This document shows, piece by piece, positions 8,303 through 17,081 of a DNA stretch of 64,000 bases. A program made the translations under genes and the position numbers. The DNA is from Eutrophocola sp965662685 (GTDB lineage Bacteria > Pseudomonadota > Gammaproteobacteria > Pseudomonadales > Pseudohongiellaceae). The stretch's first letter is position 1; each line of letters starts with the position of its first letter. The notes under the pieces are model-generated. The model was not told the DNA's origin, ran no database searches, and saw only the letters and a program-made list of their open reading frames with translations. The DNA lies in NCBI GenBank assembly GCA_965662685.1, contig CBFIIQ010000010.1, positions 18,145 through 82,144 of the forward strand, written 5' to 3'.

Positions 8303-9703
8303 TTATTCAGAGACCTTAAGAGAATCCTGTATAAAACCTTTAACCGCCTCAAGACTTGAAGGCAAGATCGTGAAGCGCTCTTCCCTTTTCATCAAATCCG
8401 CAAGATGATCAGGTAAGGCTGGCGTCGCCAGTCCGGCTTTTTCGATAGCTTCAGAAAATTTTGCCGGATGGGCAGTAGCCAGACAAATCACCGGATTCCT
8501 GCTATGTGCCCTGCATTCCCTGGCCGCTTTCACGCCAGTAGCCGTATGAGGATCCAGCAAGTAATTGTACTGATCATAGACCTCCCTGATAACTTCACAG
8601 GTTGTCTCATCATCAACGCGACAACTGTCAAATACAGCTTTTGCACGTTCCCATTCCTGTTCTGAAACCTGCTGCACATCCTGATTTAATCCGGTAACAA
8701 ATGCTTCAACTCTTTGCGCATCCTGGTCAAACAGATCAAACAGATAGCGTTCAAAATTACTGGACACCATGATATCCATACTCGGAGACAGGCTGGCTTC
8801 CAGTTGTTCCAGGTTGTACTGATTCCTGCTCATAAATCGATGCAAAATATCGTTTTTATTTGTCGCAATAATGAGACGATCGATCGGCAAGCCCATTTCT
8901 TTGGCAAGATAACCGGCATAAATATCACCAAAATTACCTGTGGGCACTGAAAAAGAAACTGCTTCATGATTATCAACAAACTTAAGCGCAGCAAAATAGT
9001 AATAGACAATTTGTGCCATGATGCGCGAGAAATTAATCGAATTCACCGCTACCAGTTGATAACCCTCGGGTAGAAAGCCCTGATCCGAGAAAGCCTTTTT
9101 GACAATAGTCTGGCAATCATCAAAGTTTCCTTCAACCGCCAGGCTGTTTACATTGCTGCCCTGGATTGTAGTCATCTGCCTGCGCTGAACTTCAGACACG
9201 CGATTGTGCGGATAAAGTATATACATATCCACGAATTCACAATGACGGCACCCTTCCATGGCCGCAGAACCTGTATCACCCGATGTTGCGCCCAGTATAG
9301 CCACGTGTTTCTGTCTGCGAGCGAGAAAATAATCCAGCAACCTGCCTAACAGCTGCAGAGCGAAATCCTTGAAGGCAAGGGTCGGCCCATGAAACAGCTC
9401 CAGCACATATTCCTGCTCACCCAGTTGATGTAATGGCGCCACCTCGGGATCAGAAAATACTGCGTAAGTTTCATCAACTATTGTTTTGAGATCTTCATCA
9501 GGAATGGAGTCCGCGGTATAAAGACGAATTATTTCAAACGCCAGCTCCGCATAGCCCAGATTTTTCCAGGACAACATGGTTTCACGATCTACTCTGGGAA
9601 CTGATTCCGGCACGAACAAACCGCCATCCGGTGCAAGACCGGTTAGCAATACTTCCTCAAATGACTGTGCAGGGGTTCTGCCCCGGGTACTGATGTATTT
9701 CAT
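8303..9703 (-). CDS. thrC: Threonine synthase
   Basis: ThrC converts O-phosphohomoserine to threonine using pyridoxal phosphate. The 466-residue protein starts with the typical MKYISTRGRTPAQSFEEVLLTG region, summarised here by MKYISTRG. It carries the PLP lysine in HGPTLAFKDFALQ and the phosphate-binding ATSGDTGSAA. Length matches the long gammaproteobacterial form. It is the last gene of dsbC-hom-thrC, 77 bp downstream of hom. Confidence 0.97.
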   Translation of the reverse strand: MKYISTRGRTPAQSFEEVLLTGLAPDGGLFVPESVPRVDRETMLSWKNLGYAELAFEIIRLYTADSIPDEDLKTIVDETYAVFSDPEVAPLHQLGEQEYVLELFHGPTLAFKDFALQLLGRLLDYFLARRQKHVAILGATSGDTGSAAMEGCRHCEFVDMYILYPHNRVSEVQRRQMTTIQGSNVNSLAVEGNFDDCQTIVKKAFSDQGFLPEGYQLVAVNSINFSRIMAQIVYYYFAALKFVDNHEAVSFSVPTGNFGDIYAGYLAKEMGLPIDRLIIATNKNDILHRFMSRNQYNLEQLEASLSPSMDIMVSSNFERYLFDLFDQDAQRVEAFVTGLNQDVQQVSEQEWERAKAVFDSCRVDDETTCEVIREVYDQYNYLLDPHTATGVKAARECRAHSRNPVICLATAHPAKFSEAIEKAGLATPALPDHLADLMKREERFTILPSSLEAVKGFIQDSLKVSE

Positions 9704-9780
9704 CTCTTAAACCTGAAATAATAATTGAGCGATCAAGGCATTTACGGTTGTTTTAATCAACATTTTATACAAGTGCTTTT

Positions 9781-11091
9781 TTAATCTTCCAGTTTGTCCA
9801 TGCGAATACGTGCAACTTTGCCGCCAACCGCTTCCAGTGCCTCTATTTTCTCTATGGCCTTGTCCATGATTGACTCCTGGATTTCATCAGTAAGGATGAT
9901 TACTGATAACAATTGTTGCGCATCATGATCCCTGGGTTCTTTCTGTATTACAGCCTCAATATTAATGGAGAAATCACCCAGTATTTCCGTGATATCGGCA
10001 AGCACACCGGCCTTGTCCCGGGCCATTATTCTCAGATAATACTCACTGATAATTTCACTGATGGGCAACACAGGAATATCAGAAAGGCTGTCTTCCTGAA
10101 AAGCCAGGGCAGGAATACTGTTTTCAGGATGGGTGAGCATTCGTGCCACATCAATAACATCCGCCACAACCGCTGAAGCCGTGGGCTGGGCACCGGCACC
10201 GGCGCCATAAAAAAGAGTAGGGCCGACCGCATCACCCTGAACCATTACTGCATTCATGACGCCGTTTACATTGGCGATAAGATTGCTTTCTGAAATCAGC
10301 GTCGGATGTACTCTTAATTCAATGCCTTTCTCTGACTTTCTGGCAATGCCCAGATGTTTAATGCGATAACCTAGTTCCCCGGCATAACGAATATCTTCAA
10401 TAGTGATACTACTTATTCCTTCGGTATAGGCCTTATCAAACTGCAGTGGAATACCGAAGGCAATGGAAGCCAGAATGGTCAGCTTATGTGCGGCATCAAT
10501 ACCTTCTACATCGAACGTTGGATCTGCTTCTGCATAACCCAGATCCTGCGCCTGCTTTAGAACAGCGGAAAACTCACTACTCTTTTCCTTCATTTCTGTA
10601 AGAATAAAATTACCGGTGCCGTTAATTATGCCAGCAAGCCATTGAATATGATTTGCAGATAGCCCTTCCCGAAGAGCCTTGATGATCGGGATACCACCAG
10701 CCACTGCAGCCTCATAGCCAACTATCACATTTTTCTTTTTCGCCGCTGAAAAAATTTCATTGCCATGAACTGCAATCAGCGCCTTGTTGGCCGTTACCAC
10801 ATGTTTGCCATTGGCAATTGCCCTTAGTACCAGTTCCCGTGCCGTTTCATATCCACCAATTAATTCGAGCACGATATCGACATCCGGATCTTCAGCCACG
10901 GCAAAGATATCAGCACTGACTTTTACATCGCCAATGTCCTGACCCTCTTTTATTCGGCGCGTAGCTATATGCGAGACAACAATTTCACAGCCTGTGCGTC
11001 TGCTTATTTCCGCGCTATTTTTTGTAAGCACAGCAAAGCTGCCATAGCCAACAGTTCCAAGTCCGCAAATACCGATGCTGATGGGTTTCAA
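9781..11091 (-). CDS. hom: Homoserine dehydrogenase with ACT domain
   Basis: This enzyme reduces aspartate semialdehyde to homoserine for threonine and methionine synthesis. The protein has an N-terminal Rossmann motif (GICGLGTVG), the catalytic-domain signature GGIPIIKALREGLSANHI, with the GTGNFILT segment, and a C-terminal ACT domain from about residue 350 (YYLRIMARDKAGVLADI) for feedback control. I place the start at the TTG at 11089-11091, giving MKPISIGICGLG, as in Pseudomonas homologues; it has a GGGAG ribosome binding site 8 bp upstream. The five extra upstream codons from another TTG would overlap that site. Confidence 0.95.
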   Translation of the reverse strand: MKPISIGICGLGTVGYGSFAVLTKNSAEISRRTGCEIVVSHIATRRIKEGQDIGDVKVSADIFAVAEDPDVDIVLELIGGYETARELVLRAIANGKHVVTANKALIAVHGNEIFSAAKKKNVIVGYEAAVAGGIPIIKALREGLSANHIQWLAGIINGTGNFILTEMKEKSSEFSAVLKQAQDLGYAEADPTFDVEGIDAAHKLTILASIAFGIPLQFDKAYTEGISSITIEDIRYAGELGYRIKHLGIARKSEKGIELRVHPTLISESNLIANVNGVMNAVMVQGDAVGPTLFYGAGAGAQPTASAVVADVIDVARMLTHPENSIPALAFQEDSLSDIPVLPISEIISEYYLRIMARDKAGVLADITEILGDFSINIEAVIQKEPRDHDAQQLLSVIILTDEIQESIMDKAIEKIEALEAVGGKVARIRMDKLED

Positions 11092-11232
11092 GTTGAATAC
11101 TCCCAAAATTTTTTTATGCCTGTTCGGCGCTGGCTGAAAAAGCGCTAAGTATACGCTTCAAGACGACCTACAATCCATTGCGAACCATCAGGAATATAAC
11201 CTGAGGATAACAATCAACAGCGAGTTGTTTTA

Positions 11233-12009
11233 CTAGGGCGTAGTCGGATTAAGTAGATAGCCGGCAAGTGTATCTGCTGGAATATAGCCTGGCAGTATAG
11301 TGCCATCTTCAAGCACCAATGCCGGGGTGCCTGTGACACCTACTTCGCGTCCCAATTGATAATGACTGGCAATTGGATTATCACAATCCGCTTCCGGTAC
11401 ATTTCCGCCGCGCGTTGCACTGGTCAACATGGCTTTCGGGTCTTCTGAACACCATGTAGAAACCATCTTGTAATGGGTTTCAGTGTCCAGCCCGGTTCGA
11501 GGATAGCCCAGGTATCTGACAGCAATACCCAGCTCATTGAGTCTGTCGATTTCACCATGTAACTGTCTGCAATAAGGGCAGTCTACATCGGTGAAAACCG
11601 TTATTGTGACTTTACGGTCGCTTTCAGGCTCGAAAATAATCATTTCACTTTCAGGAACTGCCGCAATTTTTGCTGCGCGAGCAATATTACGCTTTTCCTC
11701 ACCCCTGTTTACCAGACCCTGAGGCATAACTTCATAGAGGTCACCTGGTATAAAAAACCGTGCATCCGCAGACGCATAAATTACCTGGGCATTCTGCAAG
11801 GTTATTTCATAAAGACCGGCAACGGGACTGGCTGCGATTGACTCCACCAACATATTGGGCTGAGTTGCAGAGATTACACGACGAATAGAGTCTATTTCCT
11901 GCTGCCGGGATTGTTGGGCGTTTACCGGAGCCTGAAGGAAAATAAAAGCTGTGAGAAAGGTGACAATTGAATTTCGTAGGAATGGGAACTTGTTTGCTAT
12001 CTTAGCCAT
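11233..12009 (-). CDS. dsbC: Periplasmic thiol:disulfide isomerase DsbC
   Basis: DsbC shuffles wrong disulfides in periplasmic proteins. The 258-residue protein has a signal peptide (about residues 1-31, ending VNA), an N-terminal dimerisation domain and a thioredoxin-fold domain with the active site CPYC (Cys144 and Cys147) in FTDVDCPYCRQLH. The cis-proline loop appears as GVTGTPALVLEDG. A start at the ATG at 12007-12009 is chosen because AGGTGA sits just upstream; a TTG five codons earlier would span that site. The dsbC-hom-thrC order is conserved in Pseudomonas and relatives. Its reductase partner could be the DsbD-like protein at 46657-48837. Confidence 0.94.
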   Translation of the reverse strand: MAKIANKFPFLRNSIVTFLTAFIFLQAPVNAQQSRQQEIDSIRRVISATQPNMLVESIAASPVAGLYEITLQNAQVIYASADARFFIPGDLYEVMPQGLVNRGEEKRNIARAAKIAAVPESEMIIFEPESDRKVTITVFTDVDCPYCRQLHGEIDRLNELGIAVRYLGYPRTGLDTETHYKMVSTWCSEDPKAMLTSATRGGNVPEADCDNPIASHYQLGREVGVTGTPALVLEDGTILPGYIPADTLAGYLLNPTTP

Positions 12010-12106
12010 GAATGTCACCTGCAAATATTTATTGTCAGAAGATGGTCAGTTGGTCTTTATAGCCAGACCCATGCTAATAAAATTTTATTTCAAAGAGAAT
12101 ATCAGA

Positions 12107-12133
12107 CTGGCCGGTACCATGGGTACCGGCCAG
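12107..12133 (-). terminator. Perfect 12-bp hairpin after rplS, probable operon terminator
   Basis: CTGGCCGGTACC and its exact complement flank a 3-nt loop, 11 bp past the rplS stop. On the minus strand the following bases are only moderately T-rich (TCTGATATTCTC), so this is either a weak intrinsic terminator or an mRNA 3'-stabilising hairpin. Confidence 0.6.
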
Positions 12134-12143
12134 CCGATATGAT

Positions 12144-12695
12144 TTAGTCTTCTTTTTTCTCTTTTTTCTCTTCTGTCTCTTCAGCTGCAGCTGGTTCAGC
12201 AACTGCAGGCGCTTCTTCAGGAGCTTCAGAAACCACTTCCGGAGCTTCTGCAGTCGTCATCACTTCCTCTTCTACTGCAGCTTCTACCTGCTCGGCAATA
12301 GTGGAAGTATCCTCAAGGGGAGCTGGCGCTTTTTCACCTTTTTTGCCCAGTTTTTCAGCAATACGGGCAGCACGACCGGTAAGGTCACGAAGATAGTAAA
12401 GTTTCGCCTGACGCACATCACCACGACGTTTCACCGTAATGCTTTCGATCTGATGGCTGTGAGTCTGGAAAGTACGCTCCACACCTACACCATGGGACAT
12501 TTTACGCACAGTAAAGGCAGAGTTCAGACCACGATTACGCTTGCCAATGACAACGCCCTCAAAAGCCTGAAGACGTTCACGATCGCCTTCCTTGATACGT
12601 ACCTGAACAACCACGGTGTCACCGGGAGAAAACTCGGGAACATTGGTCTTCAACTGGTCCTGTTCAACTTTCTGGATAATGCTGTTCTTGCTCAT
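12144..12695 (-). CDS. rplS: 50S ribosomal protein L19 with a long acidic C-terminal tail
   Basis: L19 sits at the interface of the 30S and 50S subunits. Residues 1-115 match the family closely (FSPGDTVVVQVRIKEGDRER, RLQAFEGVVIG, FTVRKMSHGVGVERTFQ, AKLYYLRDLTG). The usual length is about 115 residues, but this protein has 183. The extra part is low-complexity, rich in Ala, Glu, Pro and Val, and ends in alternating Lys and Glu (KKEKKED). It is the last gene of rpsP-rimM-trmD-rplS. The AGGAATGGTGA region upstream of the ATG serves as ribosome binding site. Confidence 0.96.
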   Translation of the reverse strand: MSKNSIIQKVEQDQLKTNVPEFSPGDTVVVQVRIKEGDRERLQAFEGVVIGKRNRGLNSAFTVRKMSHGVGVERTFQTHSHQIESITVKRRGDVRQAKLYYLRDLTGRAARIAEKLGKKGEKAPAPLEDTSTIAEQVEAAVEEEVMTTAEAPEVVSEAPEEAPAVAEPAAAEETEEKKEKKED

Positions 12696-12721
12696 TACTT
12701 TTCACCATTCCTAAACAATCA

Positions 12722-13477
12722 TTAATCTGATTCATGTTCACTGATAAACATTTCCAGCAATTGCCTATGTTCATCAGTCAATTCTTTCGCCTTAACCATT
12801 CGCTCTATCAGGTCGGGTCTACGCTGCCAGGATCTTCCCAGGCTTTGTTTCAAACGCCATTTACGGATGGCTTCATGATCACCACTGAGTAAAACCGGTG
12901 GCACCACTTTTCCTGCAAATTCTTCCGGTCTCGTGTAATGCGGACAATCCAATAATCCGTTCATAAACGAGTCCTGTCCTGCTGACTCTTCATGCCCCAG
13001 GGCCCCGGGCTGCAGCCGTATTATTGCGTCGAGGCAGACCATTGCTGCCAACTCACCCCCACTGAGAACATAGTCTCCAAGTGAGTACTCTTCGTCTACA
13101 TGGGTTTGGATAACCCTTTCATCAATGCCTTCATAACGACCGCACAAGAGAATTAACGAATCACGCCGGGCCAGCTGGTTAATCACCGACTGCTCCAGTG
13201 GTTTCCCCTGTGGCGTCAGAAATATAACACTGGCGCCAGGCAGCTGCTGTTTTGCTGCATTAATAGCCCCTTCAAGAGGCCCCGTTTTCATTAACATGCC
13301 GGGACCACCACCATAAGGCCTGTCATCCACAGTCTTGTGTTTATCTGTTGAATAGTCTCGTGGGTTCCAGAAGCTCAGTTCGGCAAGCCCTTCCCTGATT
13401 GCGCGACTGCTGACACCAAAGTCACTCAGCGCTGCAAACATATCCGGAAATAGTGTGACTATGCCTGCCCGCATCAT
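12722..13477 (-). CDS. trmD: tRNA (guanine-N1-)-methyltransferase TrmD
   Basis: TrmD methylates G37 of tRNAs reading CNN and related codons, preventing +1 frameshifts, using S-adenosylmethionine. The 251-residue protein shows the trefoil-knot SPOUT motifs LLCGRYEGIDERV and YSLGDYVLSGGELAAM, and an N-terminal VTLFPDMF. Two adjacent ATG codons (13475-13477 and 13472-13474) could start it. The gap to rplS is 26 bp; the gap to rimM is 102 bp. Confidence 0.96.
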   Translation of the reverse strand: MMRAGIVTLFPDMFAALSDFGVSSRAIREGLAELSFWNPRDYSTDKHKTVDDRPYGGGPGMLMKTGPLEGAINAAKQQLPGASVIFLTPQGKPLEQSVINQLARRDSLILLCGRYEGIDERVIQTHVDEEYSLGDYVLSGGELAAMVCLDAIIRLQPGALGHEESAGQDSFMNGLLDCPHYTRPEEFAGKVVPPVLLSGDHEAIRKWRLKQSLGRSWQRRPDLIERMVKAKELTDEHRQLLEMFISEHESD

Positions 13478-13579
13478 TTATCCCGGACTCTGATTCCGAA
13501 TCATTTGGCGCAATGCCTGACTACTCTGCTGATTTCCCTTCACACCGCCCTGGCATTGCCCCGGACAGTCAATGGAAAA

Positions 13580-14149
13580 TCAATAATCCTTCTCCCAGTC
13601 TACCTGGATCACTTTCAGCGCCAGGTCTACCTGCTTGATGACCTGATCCCGTAAAAAAGGAATCAATCTTTCCTCGTCATCAATACTTTCATTCGTTGCC
13701 CTGACCACAAGGACATCATTGGCCCCCGTTTCCATCAAGTGATGAACTGATCCCAGGTTCTCTTCCTGGAGGTTTATTACTGCCAGGCCTTCCAGCTGAA
13801 ACCAGTAATATTCCTGTTTATCAAGTGATGGCAGAGCACCCTTCTCTACCTTCAGTTCACAGCCGGTAAATAACCTTGCCTGTTCCCTGTCATCGCATCC
13901 TTTAATATGACCGATGAATTGTTTGCCCTGTGCCCTGCTCTCATCGATTTCGATCTTTTCCAATTTCCCCTCTGGCAAATTGCCGCCGGGAATACTCTTT
14001 GGCGAAAGATAAAAATGCCTGAAATCGAGAATATTTTCTGCCGGATCAGTAAAAGAAATCAGTCTTACCCAGCCCTTAATGCCATGAACGGCGCCAATTC
14101 GGGCCAGGGTAGTCAACTCATTTGCTGGAGCAGATGGCTCGTCCATCAT
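13580..14149 (-). CDS. rimM: Ribosome maturation factor RimM
   Basis: RimM binds S19 and assists 30S head maturation. The 189-residue protein has the N-terminal RimM domain with ARIGAVHGIKGWVRL and a C-terminal PRC-barrel domain with YYWFQLEGLAVIN and GANDVLVVRAT, ending in a typical IPFLRDQVIKQVDL segment. It lies 20 bp downstream of rpsP. Confidence 0.95.
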   Translation of the reverse strand: MMDEPSAPANELTTLARIGAVHGIKGWVRLISFTDPAENILDFRHFYLSPKSIPGGNLPEGKLEKIEIDESRAQGKQFIGHIKGCDDREQARLFTGCELKVEKGALPSLDKQEYYWFQLEGLAVINLQEENLGSVHHLMETGANDVLVVRATNESIDDEERLIPFLRDQVIKQVDLALKVIQVDWEKDY

Positions 14150-14169
14150 GACGGCCGCACATTAGCCAA

Positions 14170-14430
14170 TCAGGCAGCAGTCGCAGCTGCAGCCTGGGCG
14201 TCTTTTAACAATTTAGCGACACGATCACTGGCGATTGCCCCCTGATCGGTCCAATGCTTGACCCTGTCGAGGTCAACACGCAGTCTTTCTTCCTGGCCAC
14301 GTGCACCCGGATTAAAGAAGCCAACGCGCTCAATAAACCGTCCATCACGGCTAAAACGCTTGTCTGCTACAGTCAGATGGTAAAAGGGACGCTTCTTTGC
14401 GCCGCTTCTTGAAAGTCTAATAGTTACCAT
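14170..14430 (-). CDS. rpsP: 30S ribosomal protein S16
   Basis: This 86-residue protein has the S16 hallmarks MVTIRLSRSGAKKRPFYHL at its N terminus, ERVGFFNPGA in the middle and a C-terminal Ala-rich end. It is the first gene of the rpsP-rimM-trmD-rplS ribosome-maturation operon, whose order is conserved in gammaproteobacteria. The 231 bp upstream separate it from ffh on the same strand and presumably hold its promoter, which I could not pin down. Confidence 0.97.
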   Translation of the reverse strand: MVTIRLSRSGAKKRPFYHLTVADKRFSRDGRFIERVGFFNPGARGQEERLRVDLDRVKHWTDQGAIASDRVAKLLKDAQAAAATAA

Positions 14431-14661
14431 AACTTGTTGTTTCCAATAATAAAATTTAATTCAAAACAGTAGTTTCGCCAAGCACATTCGAGGGGTGGCG
14501 AAAAAGGCGGGTATTCTACGAGAAAAGAGACTGGTTTGGAACCTTATATTGTATAAAACTTAACTAAATCTTGGGGTTATTACCACACGCAAAATTAACA
14601 GTGGCGGCGTAATGAACTGCCTGAGTTGGGAGAAAATATAAATTTCCCAAATGGATGTTTA

Positions 14662-16041
14662 TTACATCCCTGGAAAACCTCCACCAGGGGGCTTCATGCC
14701 ACCGCCAAGTCCACCCAAACCACGCATCATATTGGCCATACCGCCCCCTTTCATTTTTTTCATCACCTTTTGCATCTGCTTGTGCTGCTTAAGCAAACGG
14801 TTTAGATCCTGAATCGAGGAACCTGAGCCCATCGTGATGCGGCGTTTTCTGGAGCCATTAAGCAATTCCGGTCGGCGCCTTTCCTTTAGTGTCATCGAAT
14901 TGATAATTGCTTCCATGCGCGCGAAAGACTTGTCATCCACCATGCCAGCGGCAGATTTCTGGGCACTGCTCAATCCAGGCATTTTATCGAGCATATTGGC
15001 CATGCCCCCCATATTCTGCATTTGCTGAAGTTGTTCCTTGAAATCCTGAAGATCAAAGCGCTGACCCCGCTTTATTTTTTTCGCCAGGCGTTCGGCTTTT
15101 TCCTTATCAACCTTCTTCTCCACATCCTCAATCAGGGAGAGTACATCGCCCATGCCAAGGATCCGAGATGCTACCCGGTCCGGATGGAAGGCCTCGAGGC
15201 CATCTATTTTTTCACCAATACCCATGAATTTAATGGGCTTGCCGGTTATATGCCTTACCGATAGCGCGGCGCCGCCCCTGGCATCACCATCCGCCTTGGT
15301 CAGGATGACACCGGTCAGGGGCAATGCATCATTAAAGGCCTTGGCCGTGTTGGCGGCATCCTGCCCGGTCATCGCATCCACCACAAACAGGGTTTCTACC
15401 GGATTCACTGCGCGATGAAGGGACTTGATCTCCGACATCATCTCTTCATCAATCGCAAGACGTCCTGCAGTATCGATGAATAACACGTCAATAAATTGTT
15501 TTTTAGCCTCGGCGATTGCCTGTCTGGCGATATCTTCAGGTTTCTGTGAGGGATCACTGGGGAAGAAAGTAACGCCTACCTCGCCAGCCAGGGTTTCCAG
15601 CTGCTTGATTGCCGCAGGCCGATAAACGTCTGCACTGGCCACCATGATGCTTTTTTTCTGGGTATTCTTTAACCACAGGGAGAGTTTTGCCACTGTCGTG
15701 GTTTTACCAGCACCCTGCAAACCTGCCATCAAAATCACCGCAGGCGGTGTGGCACTCAGGTCAAGTGCTTCATTGGAATCCCCCATTAAGGCCTGAAGCT
15801 CAGCCTGGACTATTTTGAGGAAGGCTTGCCCTGGTGTCAGACTCTTGCTGACTTCCTGGCCTACTGCCCTGAATTTAACCTTATCGATAAATTCCTGAAC
15901 GACGGGCAATGCCACATCCGCTTCCAGCAAAGCTCGTCTGACTTCACGCAAGCTTTCCTGAATATTCTCTTCAGTGAGTTTGGCTTTGCCAGTGATCGAG
16001 CGCAGGGTTTGTGAAAGGCGATCTGTTAAATTCTCAAACAT
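14662..16041 (-). CDS. ffh: Signal recognition particle GTPase Ffh
   Basis: Ffh binds 4.5S RNA and signal sequences and targets nascent membrane proteins to FtsY. The 459-residue protein has the N domain, the G domain with P-loop GLQGAGKTTTVAKL, DVYRPAAIKQL, DTAGRL and TKADGDARGG, and a C-terminal methionine-rich M domain. The tail is Gly/Met/Pro-rich. The 4.5S RNA gene (ffs) was not seen in this window. Confidence 0.97.
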   Translation of the reverse strand: MFENLTDRLSQTLRSITGKAKLTEENIQESLREVRRALLEADVALPVVQEFIDKVKFRAVGQEVSKSLTPGQAFLKIVQAELQALMGDSNEALDLSATPPAVILMAGLQGAGKTTTVAKLSLWLKNTQKKSIMVASADVYRPAAIKQLETLAGEVGVTFFPSDPSQKPEDIARQAIAEAKKQFIDVLFIDTAGRLAIDEEMMSEIKSLHRAVNPVETLFVVDAMTGQDAANTAKAFNDALPLTGVILTKADGDARGGAALSVRHITGKPIKFMGIGEKIDGLEAFHPDRVASRILGMGDVLSLIEDVEKKVDKEKAERLAKKIKRGQRFDLQDFKEQLQQMQNMGGMANMLDKMPGLSSAQKSAAGMVDDKSFARMEAIINSMTLKERRRPELLNGSRKRRITMGSGSSIQDLNRLLKQHKQMQKVMKKMKGGGMANMMRGLGGLGGGMKPPGGGFPGM

Positions 16042-16213
16042 CGGGGGTCCAACCAGGTAATATATAATAGTCTATGTAGATGATCTGCCCATTCTACAAA
16101 ATCAGGAACCAGGAACACAGGGCTAATTCATAATATCCTTGAACTTCCCATGAGAAACCCGGAACCGGAAAAATAACTTCAACGGATCGCACACATGTGA
16201 GAGACTTTCCGCC

Positions 16214-17014
16214 ATGTTAAGCACCAGTATCAGTATCATAGCTGTTATTAGTTATGCTCTGGGTTTCCTCTTACAGCGTCAAAACCTAAACAGCGGTCTC
16301 CCTGAGCGAAAAAAATTATTTGCCAGCAGTATTATTGCCGTCACCGCCCACCTGGTAGTGATTGTGCTTATTACGCTACGGCCAGATGGCCTCGACCTTG
16401 GATTCTTCAAGGTAGCGTCTTTAATAAGCTGGGTAATTATTGTCGCCGTTCTGATCAGCAGTTGGCAAAAACCTCTGGAAAACCTTTTCCTCTATCTGTT
16501 TCCATTGGCCATTTTGTGCCTGCTGGCGTCGATTTTTATACCCAGCAACTATGCCCCGCAATCCGGCTACAGCCCGGGTGTAGCCTTGCATATCCTGCTC
16601 GGTATATTGTCCGTCAGTATCATCACAATCGCAGCCTTTCAGGCTTTGCTACTCTCATTTCTCAACAAACTGCTGAAACAAAAGCAATCGTTCGCCCTGG
16701 TCAGTCATTTGCCTGCACTGGAAACCATGGAAGTTTTGCTATTTGAAATGCTCTGGTTCGGTCTTTTATTGCTTACCGGTGTTTTAATTACTGGCGTACT
16801 GTTTATGGATGACTTTTTTGGCCAGCACCTGAGTCACAAAGCGATACTTTCCAGCATTTCCTGGATCGTTTTCTCGATATTATTATGGGGGCGACATCAA
16901 CTGGGCTGGCGCGGCAAAAAGGCTAATCGCTGGATTCTCATCGGTTTTGCCTTTCTCATCCTGGCCTATTTCGGCAGCAAGTTCGTACTGGAAATCATTC
17001 TTGGCCGTGTGTAG
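16214..17014 (+). CDS. ypjD: CcsA-like inner-membrane protein YpjD
   Basis: This 266-residue integral membrane protein has about eight hydrophobic segments. It belongs to the CcsA/CytC-assembly superfamily by its conserved histidines, such as in GVALHILLGILS (about residue 125) and WGRHQLGWRGKKA. The ffh-ypjD-corC-like order is the same as in E. coli, where the gene is named ypjD. Its biochemical role is not established; haem handling is a superfamily-based guess. Transcribed divergently from ffh. Confidence 0.85.
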   Translation: MLSTSISIIAVISYALGFLLQRQNLNSGLPERKKLFASSIIAVTAHLVVIVLITLRPDGLDLGFFKVASLISWVIIVAVLISSWQKPLENLFLYLFPLAILCLLASIFIPSNYAPQSGYSPGVALHILLGILSVSIITIAAFQALLLSFLNKLLKQKQSFALVSHLPALETMEVLLFEMLWFGLLLLTGVLITGVLFMDDFFGQHLSHKAILSSISWIVFSILLWGRHQLGWRGKKANRWILIGFAFLILAYFGSKFVLEIILGRV

Positions 17015-17081
17015 TTTTTGCTACTCCCGAATAATACAGATCATGACCTTTAGCCTAACCAAGACATAACAGAGACCTCTT

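Noticed and set aside
11092..11232. A threonine attenuator or riboswitch before hom
   Set aside because: The gap between dsbC and hom holds no Thr/Ile-rich leader peptide and no convincing paired hairpins.
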